Shown here: one piece after another, positions 46,601-62,150 of the stretch
Numbering within the stretch: position 1 is the first letter of the stretch
How the letters are laid out: the number at the start of each line of letters is the position of its first letter
Source of the DNA: Ascaris suum
Lineage: Eukaryota > Nematoda > Chromadorea > Rhabditida > Ascarididae
NCBI GenBank assembly: GCA_013433145.1
Contig: CM024182.1
Coordinates: 3,582,501-3,646,500, forward strand
DNA length: 64,000 nt
Direction: 5' to 3'
Program-made: the position numbers and the translations under genes
Notes under the pieces: generated by a model
Databases searched by the model: none
Told to the model about the DNA's origin: nothing
Seen by the model: only the letters and a program-made list of their open reading frames with translations

Positions 46601-49265
46601 AACATCCGATATTTTTCATTCCAATTAATGCACCCCAACAACCTATACGATTGGGCTATTATATATATATATTCATAATCACTGCAATGGTGAAGTGAGA
46701 GGTATTCGAATCGACATTCTCTGTGATACGATGTCATCATCAAAGAGAACAATACGCTATTTGGATATTGCTAGTGCTAATTTTTGAATATTTATATTCG
46801 ACTGACAATATCGATGGCCTTTTATTTTGAACATCCACATTGTCACCGTTACCTAGGTGCTCTTTCTTTCTTCCGCCTTTCTAAAAATCCATTTTTTTTT
46901 TGCCTTTGGAATTTTTTATCGAATTGTGCATAACCTTATCAGTTAGGAAAATTTAAATGAGATTGGCAAATTTTGAATTGAATCGACTGACTGAATATTC
47001 ATTCAGCGTCTAATAAATAATTTAATATCAGTTTAATTCGAATAGATAAATCTGGAATACTAATATACTCGTATAAAACAATAAACAATAATTAATAAGA
47101 AATTTATCTGCTATAGATTGCATAAATTGTTATAAACATCTCTTCTAATAAGAAAATAAACGTATTGCCGAATTCTTTGAGCACATAAAAAAATTCCCGC
47201 AACAACAAAACAAAACTTCAAACATTAAAGAGAATATATAGTTCGCTTTAAAAAAAACGATAAGTAAACAATTACAGGTATATATGCAGGTAATTATAAA
47301 ATTCAGGAATTCCTATGAATAAAATAAAAATCTGCACATATCAACCGTTATAAAAGCATATCACTAAATTCAGAAATGAAGAAATAATTTGCGAAACGAT
47401 TACAATCGAAGAAGTACGAGAAATACGAAACGCAAATGAATAGAAAACTAGAGGTTTATGAAGTAATGTTGACGCTTATCTTTTCAACTGAACGCAGCAT
47501 AAATGTACTAACGTTTACCAACAAACATCATCCATTCGCGTATAGAGTAAACCTGGTCCCGCTTTATCAAGCGGTCTTAACCGAATAGTCAATAGGTTTA
47601 ACCCGTCCTTTAGCGCTGTCTACGGTTGCCACTGTAGCCTAATTGGACCCGGATCCACTTTTCCAGGAATGAAAGTTCCTAGGACAACTTAAACGACGAA
47701 CCGGCAGAGCTTCCAGCTTCGAGACAAGGACAAGGGTTGATTAGATATCCGGCAAAGTTAACTCACGTTCCATCTAGACAGCTAAGGAAGGGAGGACAAC
47801 GAAGAAGAAAGAGAAAGACGGAGTGCTCTTCACCTTCCCTCTCCGCTCACCCAACCTCGCAAAGGACGATGTTACAAAGGAACTTTGCGCAGATGCTATG
47901 ATACTACAATCTAGAAAGAGAACGAACAGCATCAAATCGCCGGTATTCGACTGAACTCCTTATTCAAAAATTGCCTCATATATTTATCATTTGAATTGTA
48001 CCCTCTCCATCAATTTGAACTAATCAGACTACTCCATGACCACCTCGATATTCAAAAATTGTACCCTCTCCACCTCCAACAAACAACTCCGTCAATGAGA
48101 TCATCGCCTCATATATTTATCACTTGAAATGATGCTCACCGATAATTAGAAAAAGCTCGCAATAGAGAGTGTTATATAGATAGCAATCATTGAAAGAACG
48201 AAACCAATTAAGGAAAATAAATGTGAGAATTATTTGAACGTAAATTCCTATAAGAATTCACATCGATTCAATGGTAAAATTTCAATCAAATGAAAGAAAA
48301 ACGAATAAAATCTCGTCTATTCAGTAAAAATATCGCAAAAATAAGAGAATATCTCTTATCAGAAAACAATGATAGAATATCACATAATTATATTCATGTA
48401 AAAATCACCTTGAAATAGTAAATAATAAAAATTTTGAAACAAAAGTGCAAAAGAATTTAAAAAAAACATTTGAGCGAATAATATTTGACAAATTTTAATT
48501 TTATGGATGGAGATAACAATATGTTAAATCTTTCAATCTATAGATAAAGATTAAAAATATTCTGTTGAAAACGGAAGTATCTCAAAGGATGAAATAGTTC
48601 GATCTTGAAAAGAAATATTTCTTGAGTATCATGCAGCGATATACGACTTAAACTACAATCAACAATTCTACCTAAACGACGAGGCTCGAACTCAACATTC
48701 CCGAGAACTATTCAATGGCTCCTATGGCGCTCCTCTGCCATCTAGCGAATAATACCGCACTATAGAACGGTTCAAACTTTCATAAGTAATAAAACTGGAT
48801 AAGAAAAAAAGACGGATTTAGCTAAATTATATAGAAAAGTAATAACGTAACAAATAGAAATAAAAAAATTATCAATGCAATAAAAACTGCATTAATAATA
48901 AAACGTAACTGAAAGACAACTCATCTTAATGCAAAATGTGAATAATACACGTGATGAAAATTAAATCTCAACAACTCATAATATCCATCATAATTTTCAC
49001 TAATACGATCAAATTTCAGCCCATTGCCAACTTTACAAACTGCAATCGAGTACCTGAAAGAAGGAACACAAAAAAAAAAAAACCGTTTGAAGACCGAAGA
49101 TCGGCATTATTCAATCGATTAGTAACTGATCATTCAATTCTAACGCCTAATCTCTATGCAGAAGAAGTGGGCAACTGATATCATAGCTGTCACCTATCAT
49201 AATAATGAGGTAATCGTCTCGCATCATAGAATATCAAGTATTAACAAACAACACACCGATAACCA
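43641..49265. other. Interval between ANGEL stop and HYLS1 start; no gene seen
   Basis: About 5.6 kb. The 123-codon plus-strand frame at 45183-45554 has no recognisable family and a length expected by chance. A more GC-balanced island lies at 47540-47900, with a short hairpin around GGAATGAAAGTTCC. A shuffled local duplication lies at 47962-48128. The rest is AT-rich, with nothing I can assign. Confidence 0.55.
47962..48128. repeat. Shuffled local duplication
   Basis: Three modules are each present twice: TTCAAAAATTG (47963 and 48051), TTGTACCCTCTCCA (47996 and 48059), and GCCTCATATATTTATCA followed by T or C and TTGAA (47973 and 48105). The order differs between the copies. Confidence 0.75.
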
Positions 49266-52200
49266 TTACTGAAGTACAAAATCAGCTATAAGAGGAATAT
49301 GGTCAGAAGGAGTCACTGCATTCGGCCATGGACCAAGAGTTGTTCGGAGCGCAAGTTCACTTGGTAACGCGAGATGCCTGACTAGCTGCAATGGATTCTC
49401 CTGCACATTCGTCACTCCACCAGCACCACCCTCTGATACCTGCAACTCTCCGTAAATATTGAAGCCAATCAAAATATCAGTAGGACAACAGAAGTCATCT
49501 TCTTGTTTGCTTCTCATCTTATTTCGCTCACTGACCGAAATCTTGAGGTATCAACCCGAAAAGCCATAGTGTGCAAAAGTAAACATAACTTAGTTCATAA
49601 TTTCAATAGAAAGGGGGTAATAGGAGGATGTGGGAGGATCTTGTGGGAATTCGCTAAAAACGAGATCGTCATATCAATGAATCTATCGATTCTGATTCCA
49701 TCAAGCCGCTTCACTTAACCTCCTCATTCAAAAACTGATAGTGAAATGTACGCTGATACAATCACAGAAATAGATTTACAAGAAAATTATCTGCATAAAA
49801 CTTTAAACGAAACGAAAAAATGGTCGTTCGAAATAAATCGCTCGATTAAAGCGAAGCAAAATGAAGGCAACATTTTACTACTAGGTGCAAGTTTTTTGCA
49901 TTTTCCTATCCAAAAGAATATGAATTTCTTTCAAAAACACACTCAAACCCTGGAAATTTATTTCTCAGTAAGCGAGAACATAAGAGTCAAGTCCTAAAGG
50001 AAAAAGATACAGAAAACTGGATTGTAAAAGAAGGAATCCCTCTGCTCTTTTGATACACCAACAACGAACGCCATTAATGAATGATGAAAATATTTTTAAG
50101 TTAGGGATCAAAAAGCGACAAACCTCAGCAGTTTTCGAATTAACCGAATAAAAGAGGAAATCAGGGTTTGCGGCTCCATTGTAATGAAATGTAGACACTT
50201 CGGGCTTAAATGAATAACTACGATAAGCCAACAATGAGGATAAAAGAAACAGGACTCATAGAATATTAAGGGTTAACTTGATATAAGGAATCCGAGTCGT
50301 TTTGAATTATCCTCGACAATAAAATTTATGAAAACTCTCGTAAAATTTTTTAGTAGAACTTTGAGGAAAATGTCAATAAAACGTTTTTACTCGAATACTC
50401 AACTAGTAGAGTGCGCCTCGTTTCTCTTCACTCATCATTTTCCTTCAATTATTACGAGAAAGCAAATCCTCAAATTAATGTTTTCGTATAGGCAACACAA
50501 AAATAGGCTATCGTCTCAATCCAAGCACCTACGCGCACTCCCATTTCTTCACCTCCCCTCTCCAGAAAGCAAAAAGTTGTGCAGGTAAGTACTGCGCCTT
50601 GTATAGGTGAAGGGTGTGTAGTAGAGACTAGGCAGAAGTGAAGCTTACAGACCGTGTCTGCTAATCTGCACGCGTAAATGAGATGCCATCGTCTGTCTGC
50701 TGTGAGACTTTCATCACACCCCCGACTGAAACTAGTTCACAAATGGAACATATCGGTCACCTAATCATCACAAGGCTTCGGCCCAAAAAACTCTAATGTT
50801 CAGCATAATATTTCTGCACTGCTGCATAACTCAGGTGACCTTGTCACGCTATCTACAATTCACTCGATGGGCGGTCACAGTCAAATCCAAATTCCAAGAA
50901 CTAATAGTCATGTAATGTAAGGTATGTAAAATATCACCGTAAATAACAGCGAACTTCCTGGTTATCCAGCGAAACACCTCACCATTCAAAGAAAAATCTA
51001 TTAACAGAAAAATTTATATGTATGCTATACCTGCTACACTCATAATTATAGGTATAAAAGATGCTCAAGAAATCCTCTAATTCATCAGAAAAGCTTTCAA
51101 TTTGCAAAGCTTATCGTGCAATGTTAATTCAGTTCAATAACGATTTTGTAACACTTTATTATCCTTATTGTTGGTACACAACACCTGCAATTGTGCTTCC
51201 TGTAACAACTTTCTCTTATGACCATTTGGAACAATCTTCGCAAGTAAAACTGGAAAAGTGACCACTTACCCAATGGTCATGGCTCATATGTGTGTAAGCA
51301 CTTGCAAATTTCAGAGGATGGGTCCATCGATTAAGCTCCGAACTTTCTACAACGCCATCTGAAATGCAATATAACTATCCTAGTTAGAAAACATGACCGA
51401 TGAGAACAACAGTAAATTCCTTCAAAAATAATAATCTAAAACAGTTGTCACAGTAAGTTGGACGTAACGTTTGTCATAGAATTCCAACTTGAAGTAATGC
51501 GGCTGCAATGCGGTTTCTTCCTAGAAGAGGAGGAATAGAAAGAATATCAAGACATTGTAAGATCAGCCGATCTCCATGACAGATTAGCAAATAATATACT
51601 CTTGCGTTTGAAAGCCGCAACTCCGCACAAACCTATTTCTTTCTATGCCAAACTACTGCATTCCCACCGGTAGTTTAGATCATGGATCAGCCTACTCCCT
51701 CCCAACATTCGAGTCAATTATGACCTCCGTGATAACTTCGAGACCGGGAAGTTGTTCGACGAAAAAGTTTTCTTTGTTCAATTTCCTCTTTTTTCCTGTC
51801 AAACTACGAGTTGCGGAATGACAGCCGCGAGCGGATAAGCTCAACCTATTGTTCGGAGTTGTATATAACTATAGAACAGGGCACTCAGCATTTAAAATGG
51901 AAAACGCATATTTTAAATTAAAGTAAGCCACGTGAAGATATTTGGACGATGATAAATGACAGAACAACTCAGTTAAGAAGCTCCCTTAAACTATGGTGTT
52001 CTAAATTAGACGAACAAACTCGCTTCTCCGTGGTAACTCTTTATCTCTTAGCCCCATCCTTGGATGATAAAAGGATGGGAAATTTAACAGAGATATCTCA
52101 AAACATGTACCACCAGATCATGCAAAACAAATGTAAGATGAGCAAGAAAAAAAAAGAAGCAAACTTTTCTGCACTCCGAAACGACAGTCCCTGTTTATGT

Positions 52201-54824
52201 TGGCTTGAGATGGCATGAAGTTTGCTTGCAGGATTGGACCACCTTGGCCACCTTGACCCGACAAATCTGCTCTTCGCAAATTGTTAAACGACAGATGTCC
52301 TTTTATCAAGAAATCATAAATAAGACAGTACGGTTGCATATTAAAATCACCACATATGACATAGGGACATTTACGAGCCGATTCCGGACCGCATTCCTAA
52401 AATCAACAAAATAATGAGAATATTGATGACGATAACCCTAACAGTTATTACTTATATGAGTGTTATTATCAGCATTTATGAGATAAAGAAATGAATAAAT
52501 TAAAAAACAAATCGATCTGCTAAAGTCCGCAAAAAAGAAAGTTAAGTTTGACTGGTTCGTGTTGTCTAATAATCAAGATTTTAAAAGGAAGAGGTTGTAA
52601 TTCTGTATCCGTATTCCCTCTCCCTCCTCCCGTTCTATATATATCTGTAACTCGTCAAGCACAAATTACACGACAAATAAATAAATGAATAGAACCTTGT
52701 CCAAGTTGGCTAATAGGACAGCCAGCTGCGCCAACTTCACGTCACCTCGTTGTTTGTTGAATAAGAGATGAGTGTTGGCTACGCAAATCTCTTTTCCACT
52801 AAGCGTCTCTTTAAAGCGGGCCAACTGCCCTGCAATTAGGCATTTTCATAAATGAAGCTTAACTAATTAGAGACGAATATAGTAGACGACATTCTGCACC
52901 CTCAGCTAACAAACAAGAGGAAAAGGAATAAAAGCACATGAGAGTAATCTTTCATATCATATCACGCGAGCAGGACAGCAAAAGAATCAACTACAAGTAC
53001 ATCGTTATAATGGATGTTAGGTGGCCTTGAAAGTAATTACGACCCCTCGCTGCCTCAACGCTGTTCCCCGCCTCTTGCTACAATGAGCTTGCCGAGCATC
53101 ATAACTATAGCTACGAACTACATTGCTAACATGTTTGAAATAAATAAATAAACAAATAAATAAATAAATAAATAAATAAATAAATTAGTAGGAGATACTC
53201 AATGACAAGAACTTCTACAACGGCAGTCGACAAAGTTCAGATTTTATTCTCGCCAAGAGCAACAACATTTTTACACTGCTGAATGCAGCATAAAACATTT
53301 GCTGTATGGCGAATATACATGAAAGCAAGAACGATTCAATAATCGTGCTCATTCTGGCGATAGTGAACAACACATCACTTTACTACTTTCGTCCAAAATT
53401 TTCTAAAAGCTGATGGCAACCACCAGAAGGAACAAAGTGCATCGAAATAGTTATAATGCAAAAAATGAAGTTTGATTTTTTCCACCCTTCATTTATATAA
53501 AGGCCCAATCTCAAAAATGCAGACTATCTCTGAACTTGGAAAACACATATGATAAGCTAGAAAACTCACTGATAACACAAAAAAAGTTTCACGAGAGAGG
53601 AATTCAATGCAAACCTACTGGTGCGACAAATGGAGACGAGGCGAGTGATGACGATAAATGAATAAGAACCACAAAACAATGCACCCATTTCAAAACTAAG
53701 ACCATAATTATTAATGTAAGAAGTTTAGAAAGTGAATCCAAATATACAGTCGACGTACCAATATTATCTCTGTCTAGGACCGTATTTACACCAAGGAAAT
53801 ATTCGATCGGTTGATAGGCGAGCAGCTCCATAGGGAACCTATAAAAAATGGCACAACCATCGAACATTTCACGAGTGCGCTTCTTAAACTCGCCTTTGTA
53901 ACCAGCTGAAAACAAAAAGTCAATGAAGAAGATGAATGTCGCAGAAAAGATGCTTTCATGAACTTCACAGTACAAGCCTAGTGGTCAGGACGATTTCTCC
54001 ACCAATCCATTTTTTCGCTGAGAGACCCTCGTCCACAGTCGAACAAGATGAAGGACCTCACACTCAACGAATAAGCGCGAACTCGCCAAAAACATGAAAA
54101 TGATTGGAGAAGCATCACAAGAAAATGTTCCATATCGGCGTCCTTTGTGGTATCCGTAACCCCAAAAGTGACGGAAAACTTTTAGTGTAAATTTCCATTC
54201 CCCTCAACATGGGCACATCAAACCTCGTAAACTTTTCTACTCCTTTTTTTTTCTCTACGAGCAATTAAGTTGTCTATGCAATTTCTCCTACTAACAGGTT
54301 ATGAGCATCGTCCTGACGATGGCCCGCAAATAACTCAGGTGCACACGTTAACGGATAAGGGCCGAAAGGTGCTCACCTTTATTCCCTTTATTCCCATAGG
54401 TGATCAGTCTGCGTTTTACTCTTCCATTCTTAACATCTAATCTCCTAACATTGGTCTATTGAGTTTATATTTGCACGTGTGAAATGTTTCCCTTTACCAC
54501 ATATTTTTTAAATTTTATTTCTTTCAGAGCGATATTTTACTACTGCTCTTTACGCATTTTACGTATACAACGGACTCTTCATTATTATCTATTCATTCAA
54601 CTATTCGTGTAAAACTTATTTGACCACTTGTTTACTAGCTTGCCTACTATTCTATTTCAAAAGCCCTTTGGATAAACTCTATTTGGTTTTGCGCGTTCTA
54701 TTTAAACAAATACAACTATAAAATATCGTTAGGTACATCTTGAATTGTTTCCCGACCACAGAAACTTCGACAACTTCTAAAGTCTACCTATTCCTTTGTT
54801 TTGTAAAACTATGATATTTCATTA

Positions 54825-54909
<85 letters not shown>

Positions 54910-54936
54910 TAAATAAATAAATAATTAAATAAATAT

Positions 54937-54983
<47 letters not shown>

Positions 54984-57900
54984 CTTTTTGCATTTATAAA
55001 ACCTTTAGTTATTTTACAGAAGTCCATTTGCTAATTTATTGTTCTTACACTTTGTTCATCTATATATAAAGAGTTATTAGTTTATAGTTATAAATAGTTA
55101 TTAGTTCATCAATTTATTCTTACACTATAAATAATCATTGTTTATTTAACAATTTCTTCAATAAAACTTGAAAAATTGAATAAATTAACGAAACGATTTG
55201 TCTGACTACTACAGCTAGTCTTATTTACTGGCATACTGCGATTTATTCCGAAAACGATATAATCAGACACCCAAACAGCCCTATCAATGCGAGTGGAATA
55301 TTTGCTAGAGTGATAACGAAATTCTCACCAGCTCCCACCCTTCCTCATCCCATCCAAACCGCTTTTCAAAAAACTATCCACTCGGATGAAAACTATCGTT
55401 TTTTCTCACTTCAGTTTCCAACAACCCTCGAAAATATGCCAAATGAGATCACGTGAAGCACTGAACATCAGCTTCTGATTAGCAAAAAAAGGAGAAGTCC
55501 TATTATACTGCTCAAAAATGCATCTTGTTAGGGAAAAAAGCTAGAAATAAAAACAAACTTCAAAAACAAACATAAGGATATATAAAAACAGCCCATCGAA
55601 ATAAAACGCAGCACCGAGGTAGTCATTCCAAACAAATACTATGAGAAAGGTAACTAAGCGCACTACCAACATACGTGTCTTCTTTCCCTTTTTTTGGTTT
55701 GAAAACTTACCTCTTGCAAGAACAGGTAAATAGAAATTATGAAAGTGATCTTCTTGAACTTCTTGTAGGCAAAATATGTCAGCTGAGATCATAAGAAGCT
55801 CTCTTGCCAATAAATTTGATCTATATTCCCACTGCAGTTGATATGAACGCTCCATACTTCTGAAAGCAATATGAAGATAGCAGGAAGCAATTTCATTTGT
55901 CAAAACCCAGGACATAAGTCTTCCAATAAAAGCTTCTGCAATAATTTCTACTTATTTTTCATACTCAAACATCAATTAGCAGTTCCTGGAAGTAGGTAGA
56001 ACTTCAAAGATTGCAGAGAAAAAGGAAAGCAATAAATTCATTTTCTTATAGCATAACAAAGAGACGAATTACCTCCGTAATCTTCAATCGCCCATCCCGC
56101 TCCCTTTGCTTCAACGCTACCTCCCGAACACCTCTTCTAGCAGAAATCAGTCCAGTATTCTAACCTAAGTTATAACACACGACACCGGAAAAGGTTGTTA
56201 GTGAACATCACATTGCTAAGAAGATTTTTACGCGATTGCGCGAAAAACTCGACAAATTCCACTTTCCAACGAAACCAACACAGTTACTTCACCGACAAAA
56301 GCAGTCTTAGTTTCAAGAAAAAGGTCCACAGTAATATCGCACATAACACTCGTAACGTTAGCTCACGAATAAAGGCATAATGGCATATTTTTTTACGTGC
56401 TGGAATAATTGCACAAATACACATCTCTCTTCGGCTTCTCTCATCCTTTTTCATCACTTTCCCTTCGTCCCTCATCCTAACGTTTAAGAAAACGATAGAG
56501 AGCACCAACAAGAGAACAATCAACCATCATAAACTCAAAAAGATTGCGAAATCAGGAAGCCCATATCTAGTAGTGATTGGATACGACATCAAAAAATTGA
56601 TAACTCTTTAGGAACAGATAAAATGGCCCAACTCCGTCAGTGGAGGCTTAAACTCTAGAAAACAAGTGTTCCTACTCATCCGAAAAGTTCTTTTCCAGAA
56701 TCCCAAATCCCCTCCCCCTCACCCGTTAGATATGTCCCCTCACTGCAATTATTTCTGATCAACATTCCTGCCCCCCCCCCCCCTTCACAATCGAGAACGC
56801 GGTGCTGCAAAACAGTTAAACGACATTCTTCAAAAATACACACAAAAAAGCAATGAAGCACCGATTAAATAGTATAAAACAAACGCGAGGTGTTTGTAGA
56901 GATACGGAGTCTTCGGTATCGTATTTTGGCATAGAACATTATAGCTACAAATTCGAATCGGTGCTCCTTTCGTTACGGAAGTCTGCAAAAAAGGTTTATC
57001 CAACAAATCCAACACGAAAGTAATAGATAATAACTCGAATCCACTTGATTTTTGTTACATCCGGAAATTATCGTCTAAAAATTTATGAAGTCTTTGCAAG
57101 GGTTCAGTGAATGCACAATGAAGGCGGTGTGGTATCAAATCAATGAGATAAAATAGGTACTAGACTGACGACACAAGTTTACGTATTTTTGCAGCATTCG
57201 CTATAAAGCAACCTTGCCTATACACGTATTACATGCAAAAACTTATGCAAAAATTAAAGGCCTTGTTCATCGTCGGGAAGTGCAAGAATTCCCTTCAATA
57301 TCATTTCCCAAGATGATCAAAGCAAATGTCAATTAACTGTCATCAAAACATCAAAAGAAATCGCATATGCTTACCTGTGCAACGACCCATCGTCTCAATA
57401 CTGTTCTGCATAAATTAGCAGTGCCCTCAGTCAACAGATCCACGAAACCCATCGGCGAATCTGAAAACAATAAAAGTAATATTGCTGTGCACACTACCGT
57501 GCATAAAAATGCATCAGCCTGTGAGCTGCTTTAAAGGCAAAAAATATGGGTAATTTTCGAATGCGGGGAACGTGGTGAGCCCATATATAGACAAATCCAC
57601 GTTTGTATTTCCTACTGATCAGTATTCTAGATGATCTCAAATTATATCCCTTAGTAAACCTTCTCGGAATGAAACGCTCTCGAAATCTTCGGGAAGAACT
57701 CTGCACTTCACAAATGTTGATTATATAAACACAGAAAAATCAACAAAATCAGACAGAACAAGTGACGAACCGATGGCATGGAACGTTCGAGAAGCAAAGA
57801 CTGCCGCTGAAAAAGTTGGCGCACACGGTGTCGAAGTTGGAGCTTCAAACCGATAGGAGCGGAAGTTTTGTCGAAATTCTTTTTTCAAAAGTGCATTGTT

Positions 57901-60900
57901 TTCGACGCGTGGAATACAGTATGACGGAGTGCTAGCCTAAAACTTACCACTTTACCGATATTTTGTTGCTATTAGGTTTAAAACTTACCACTTGCCGAAT
58001 AGAAGGTTTGTAAGAGGGCATAAAAATTAGCATATCATCGTACCCGCAAGACTCTATAGAAGAATGTCAGATTTCACAGATGCAAATATAGTTAGCATCT
58101 GCGAATATAAAGAGATAAACGCCAAGGGAGAGATTTGCCCGATGATTTAAACAGGAATAACTCGATGATAAATGGAAAAGAAAATAAATAGGCCTCAGCA
58201 AGTTAGGTAGCAGTCGAAAGATTAGCCGTCCCAAACGAAGCATCAAACAATTCAAGCCTCACATCGATGCAATTTCCATGCCATTTCCTGCACAAGGATA
58301 AAAATACTAAAGACAGTGAACGATGGAGTGGAGGAGACGAAATGGCATCGAATTTTAAGTCAAATTTGCTAAATTCAAAAAACTATGACATGATGTAGTT
58401 CCGCTTTGGCTCTCAACCGATGGCACAATTTCCTTAAATCCTCCGAGTTTCTGCAATTCATAGGTCTGCCCAAACACTTTTACACGAAATAACAAACGGA
58501 AAAGACGCTTCCAACAGCTCTAAAACATCCGCTTTTAAGAAAAATGATACAATTTCCTCTTAGCACCTCTTAAAAAAAGACAGTGATATTTCAAATCGCC
58601 GAGACCGCACAATTGTTTCGTCATTCCCCCCCCCCCCCCCTAAAAATAAGTGATGAAAACCTTTTGAAAACAAAACGCATAACACAGAATAGAAGTCACT
58701 AAACCTGTTGCAATGAACTAGAAGTGCTAGCGATCGGTGTACCAAATACTGACAGATTTTGTCCGACACTTGTTGCGCTGATATTTATGGAATGTGATTC
58801 GTCCACTAATGTCAAATCCTGAATTATATTACTACGCTTTAAATCATCGAACGCGATTTTGATCTGCTGCCTCAACAAATTCTGATTTGGGTAGCAAAGT
58901 TGTTAAATGCATCCTTCAATCCACCCCCTCCTCCCCAAACCCCTTCCCTTTATCGTGCTATCAACGAAATCAACTGTTAAAAGCATAAGCACCATGGCCA
59001 ATCAACCTCATTTAATGTAAATAAATCTAACGAAATAATTTCAGCATAGCTCGAATATAGCAGCAATTATGGCAGTATCGCAGCTGTTGCCTTGGTCACA
59101 ATCATTCACCCTTATGGCTACCATGAAATACAAGTTTTACCAACGTTACCACTTTCGAAAAGATCTTATCTTAGAATAAGAAAAATTATTTCGCGCTACT
59201 CTTGTTGATGAAACATTATTCAACAAAATAACAACAGTGCAACGGGAAAATAGGTGGGGAGATGGATGCAGACAATCACTTAGTAGACGGCATACTTTTA
59301 ACCCATACTTCAACAGACCGTGACCATCGTCAATCAAGAGGTGTTGCAGTGCATTCCCTCTTTTCGGATTGCGACCTCGAGGGAGAAAGGGAGAAAGGCG
59401 AGAGAGCGAATGAAACGCTTAAAAATATGTAGTAGAGGCAAGATATAAAATAGAAAATGCTTGCTTTTAAAGTCAATCCAGCATTCCCAGCGTGCTAACC
59501 ATAAAATCATCGAAAAGCCTACCAGATCATCTAGTAGAGATCGGCTTGCTGCACTCCTGTCTGATTTATCCTCTTCCAATGTGACCACCTAAACGGAGAG
59601 ACAGTTAGAGACCTTTCGATTAGCACATCCCACTACAACTTAAAAAATATTAAAGTTCAAAGCAATTTTGAGAATCATACCTCAGATTATTAGACACAAG
59701 TCTCCTCGCACTTTTGCGGCAGATGACTGCTAATTCATCTTTTCCACGTAGCACTTTAACAAAGTGAATGCTATCTCCTCGAAAAATAGGACCCCGGTCA
59801 GCTGATCATTCATTCATAAACGCCTCGTTCCTCTTTCAATCCATCTCTTTGATTTCTTTCACCTTTCTTCCATTTGTTGTTCAGTATATGATGTGCGCAT
59901 ATTATTTTCATTTAGTGTCTCATCCCTTTGACCACTAGTATCTGAATTACTTAAAAACATCGAAAAGCACCATTAAAACGACTATTTCGCATCTTAATCT
60001 CCAATACTGTTTGCATACTGTCGTATTTAAGCAAACATCTCACCTCAACTTCTTTCGTTGCAGTGATCGTTGAGATTTCTTCTTGAGGAGAAGATTCCGA
60101 TATGCTATCTGCCAAAGTCACAACGCTCGCACCAGAATCACTACAAACAAATCCAGTCAATGATGAGAGTGAAGATTTGAACTGGAGTGGCGCTTTTATC
60201 CAGCTCTACAAGGAATGGAATGGAAAACTTTTTACCCACAGAGTAGGCATCTCCATGCGACAACTCCTTCAGGTTTGCATCAGAAGTCCGTTCCTTCCTA
60301 ATGTCCTTCTGAAGACCGCTTCCTTCCTATTTCACTGCTACTTAAGTGCCAAACTCCTTTCGTTTCATTGCACGAATGTTAAGCAGTTGTAAGCACCGGA
60401 AACATCTTAATACGAAAAAATGCTCGTAAGCGTTAAAAAACACTCACGAGGAATTGTCGTCAATAGTCGTCACCGTGGCCACACTCGCGGAAGCATTATC
60501 TCTCAAAACGTCTTTGGTAGTCCCAATTTCGTCCGCTTTTTTATCGCTGTTTTGAAGGATCGTTCTTGCAGTCCGGGCTCTCAGTGACGACTTATTTGGT
60601 GTTTGCGATTCATCTTCTATATTTACCTGCAAAGAGGAGTCTTGAAAATTTCAAAGCTGACTAAGTCTAGAGGTCCAAAGTGCCTTGTACGTGAACAATC
60701 CATACGCACCTCTACGATTTATTATATAAATTAAAATTATTAGTTCACTTAATCAACAAGGATTGATCTGCCAAACTCTTCCTTCAAGCAAACGAATTAC
60801 GTTACATCAACGCTGCAAACATAGATCCATGTGTAAACATTACACATAAAAAACTACGAATGGGCATAATGATACTTCAATGACCGTTAGGATGCCATCT

Positions 60901-62067
60901 CTTCCCTTCTGGGAAAAGAATTTGCCGAATGATGGATTCCTCGGTGTTTTAGATTTTTAAGTGATAAAATATCTATCGAACAATTAACATTAAATTATTA
61001 GAAATGTTTAATTTCCCTTTAAATGGAACGTTGGCTTCAATAAAGTAACCGCTGATAGAATGAAATGCAAATAATACCCATTCCAAGAGCAAAAATCACA
61101 TCATTGATGAGGAAAATTCAATAAAACATCTCGAGTTTTATCTTTCTAAACAAAACACAATAGGTGCCTCATAGAATGAAGAGGATACCGCAAAGAAGAA
61201 ACATCTAAGGATCACTAAAAGAGACCAGAATGCCTACAGAGAACAAACGCGAACGAATAAATCTAATACAACAAAAGGGGGAAGTGATTTGATTTGGAAA
61301 TCTCTTTATATAATTTCTTCCTTGTGCGTTTTCATCATTTCTTCTCCACAATTTTTTTCATGTTCTTTGCTCGTCGGTGATTAAATTCATCACGCCCCCT
61401 CCTCATTTTTCTCGAAAATCCCCTGATAAAAACCATTGTTAAAATTCCAAACGATAAATAGTTGATCTGAGAAGCGTCGAAACTTGCGAAAGACTATAGC
61501 ACATCGATAAACTCAACTGCAATGTAGAAGATTTGCCCAGTGGAATTTTCTCATCTATTCCCATCTAAATCGAATTTATTTTTAACAAGTCGACTTAAAC
61601 ACTGCTTCTATAAATTTATTATATACTCCTTTCAAGAGAATATTTCCAAATTCAGTCTTCTTATTAGCCCAAATCGAAGAAAAACTTAAAAATTAATCTA
61701 AATGCAAAGCAAAACCAACACAAAATTGGTTAACCCTCTCAGTTATGGTTACATCTGCCTCCGCATCTGTGCCACAAAATGTCGTATCATCTAAGACGAC
61801 CGTCTCGTAGAGACTATCTCGAGGTACTGAAATATTTCTTTTCTAAGACAATGATTTGCTGAATTTCTATAAATTAATAGCTTCAAAGTATATGAGTAAT
61901 TGCATACAAACATTAAGCAAATAAAATAAAAATTAATCTGGTCTGTTGCCTAGTTATCACCGACGTTGAACACATTCTCCTCTCACTAACGAACGAACTG
62001 CCCTAATATCTTATTCAAACTTACAGCATTACTTGTAAAGAAGGAATAATTCCTATCCAAATTTACC

Positions 62068-62150
<83 letters not shown>

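Noticed and set aside
53240..53300. Possible ANGEL exon reading LLLLARIKSEL
   Set aside because: A better exon at 52829-52696 carries NTHLLFN and KLAQLAVLLANLDK with correct phases, so this one is chance.
53604..53758. Extension of the ANGEL exon past 53759
   Set aside because: Open for some codons, but the phase-1 donor at 53759 joins the true next exon, and the extension has no family similarity.
60102..60392. Plus-strand 96-codon frame
   Set aside because: Antisense overlap with an ANGEL N-terminal exon; no family match.
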